Under the pieces are notes generated by a model. It did not search any database. It was not told the DNA's origin and worked only from the letters and a program-made list of their open reading frames with translations. DNA of 64,000 nt from Letharia columbiana (Eukaryota > Ascomycota > Lecanoromycetes > Lecanorales > Parmeliaceae), in contig NW_023501062.1 of NCBI RefSeq assembly GCF_014066305.1, positions 114,501 through 178,500 of the forward strand, written 5' to 3'. The translations under genes were made by a program, and so were the position numbers. Positions 63,224 to 64,000 of the stretch are shown one piece after another (the first letter of the stretch is position 1; every line of letters begins with the position of its first letter).

Positions 63224-64000
63224 ATGAAGAAACCAAGGACTGAAGAGCTCGTCATGTCACGACTGTTCCCGCAGAGGAAGGACATCGATTCCAGTGATTG
63301 GCAGACCCACATCAGACGCAGTCTCATTCAAGAAGTCCGTGCGGAAACCGTCTGTTTCTACGGGCCTTTCGATTGCCTCGAAGCCCAATATCCCGGTCTA
63401 GACTATGCTAAACCCGCTCATCGTCTGCGTCTCAACCGATTTCCGTCCCACCGAAAACTTTTCAGAGTCTTTGATGAGTTGAGGCTGACCCATTACGAAA
63501 TACATAGACTGTGTAACTGGGAGGGTACACGGTGGGCTAGGGAGACATATGAGGCCAACAATAGGGTCAAAATAAAGGACACTACCTGGAACGGTGTTCA
63601 TGATCTCAGGCACAAGAGGACCACTGTCACAGTGGCCCCAATCTGGACTGGGGAAAGACTAGAGACAGAGCCCGGAGAAATTTCGGACAACGACGTAGAA
63701 TCTGAGGGTGAAGATGAGGAGATGAGAGACTCAGATGAAGGCGACGAGCTTTCTGATGAAGAGAGTGGGGAAGAGAGCGAGGACGAGCTGCAGCGAAGCG
63801 TTGGTGTGGATCTCAACCAGAGGCTCCTTGTTGCTACCGAGGCACGAGCAAGGGGTGAAGAGGCAATCATTGACGCGGACTGGGAGCAATGGCTTAAGGA
63901 AGCAGCGGAGAGGGGCGACCTTCCTGAATTTTCCCATATGCTCAACCCAACGTTGACGCCGGCAGCTCCGTCCCAGACTTCGGTATACTGGGGGCGAGAG
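63224..64000 (+). CDS. conserved-looking hypothetical protein, 5' part, runs off the window
   Basis: Open for 259 codons from ATG 63224 (context 'cccatcATGa') to the window end without a stop or an intron. Residues 1-110 look globular, with many aromatic and basic residues: SRLFPQRKDIDSSDWQTHI, CFYGPFDCLEAQYPG, RFPSHRKLFRVFDELRLT and CNWEGTRWARE. Residues about 152-191 are an acidic Asp/Glu/Ser run, then DLNQRLLVATEARARGEEAI and DADWEQWLKEAAERGDLPEF, probably helical. I recall similar fungal proteins only as uncharacterised, so no function is given. The coding strand faces away from the nuclease gene. Confidence 0.85.
   Translation, partial: MKKPRTEELVMSRLFPQRKDIDSSDWQTHIRRSLIQEVRAETVCFYGPFDCLEAQYPGLDYAKPAHRLRLNRFPSHRKLFRVFDELRLTHYEIHRLCNWEGTRWARETYEANNRVKIKDTTWNGVHDLRHKRTTVTVAPIWTGERLETEPGEISDNDVESEGEDEEMRDSDEGDELSDEESGEESEDELQRSVGVDLNQRLLVATEARARGEEAIIDADWEQWLKEAAERGDLPEFSHMLNPTLTPAAPSQTSVYWGRE

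Noticed and set aside
63598..63945. 115-codon minus-strand Ser-rich frame
   Set aside because: Mirror of the acidic run of the gene starting at 63224.
1..64000. CRISPR arrays, bacterial operons or tRNA/rRNA genes
   Set aside because: Nothing with the spacing of a CRISPR array, no bacterial-type gene organisation, and no cloverleaf or rRNA segment was recognised; short regular repeats are microsatellites or element-internal arrays.

Overview
The window looks like a chromosome segment of a filamentous ascomycete (Pezizomycotina; Dothideomycetes would fit, but the class cannot be proven from sequence alone). It splits sharply at about 52,330. The left 52.3 kb is extremely AT-rich, CpA and TpG dinucleotides are rare while CpG survives, and no open reading frame of 60 codons exists. 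This is the signature of repeat-induced point mutation (RIP), which turns CA into TA on either strand. The right 11.7 kb has ordinary base composition and carries four intron-bearing or open protein genes.

Left, AT-rich block. It is a graveyard of nested and rearranged transposons that can still be typed by reading through the RIP-made stops. It holds: (a) three minus-strand relics of one Ty1/copia family (972-2805, 3595-8205, 34036-36832) with protease/pre-integrase and integrase motifs; (b) a second copia family with ~155 bp LTRs, present as a nearly complete minus-strand copy (37922-45116), an inverted 3' part (17930-21495), further 3' ends (21735-25235) and 5' ends (9634, 10864); (c) a LINE with readable reverse transcriptase (about 11760-17650, +); (d) a Ty3/gypsy pol relic (about 26700-32800, -); (e) a Tc1/mariner element (5968-7500) and a 417 bp TA-flanked MITE (23611-24027), both defined to the base by empty sites in sister copies; (f) an unclassified repeat family (called U1 here), whose possible long copy at 46715-48683 encloses tandem repeats and a possible coding relic. 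Younger insertions are visibly less RIP-damaged than their hosts.

Right, gene block. In order: an HMG-box chromatin protein (53610-55005, +, 3 exons), urease (55546-58462, +, 8 exons, 836 aa, all active-site residues present), an Artemis/SNM1-type metallo-beta-lactamase/beta-CASP nuclease (58923-61986, -, 11 exons, 791 aa), and the 5' part of a conserved-looking hypothetical protein with an acidic stretch (63224 to the window end, +). Urease and the nuclease are convergent; the nuclease and the hypothetical gene are divergent. The four genes look like unrelated housekeeping neighbours, not a cluster. The setting is a gene-rich isochore abutting a RIP-heavy AT isochore, possibly centromeric or subtelomeric; no telomere array was seen.
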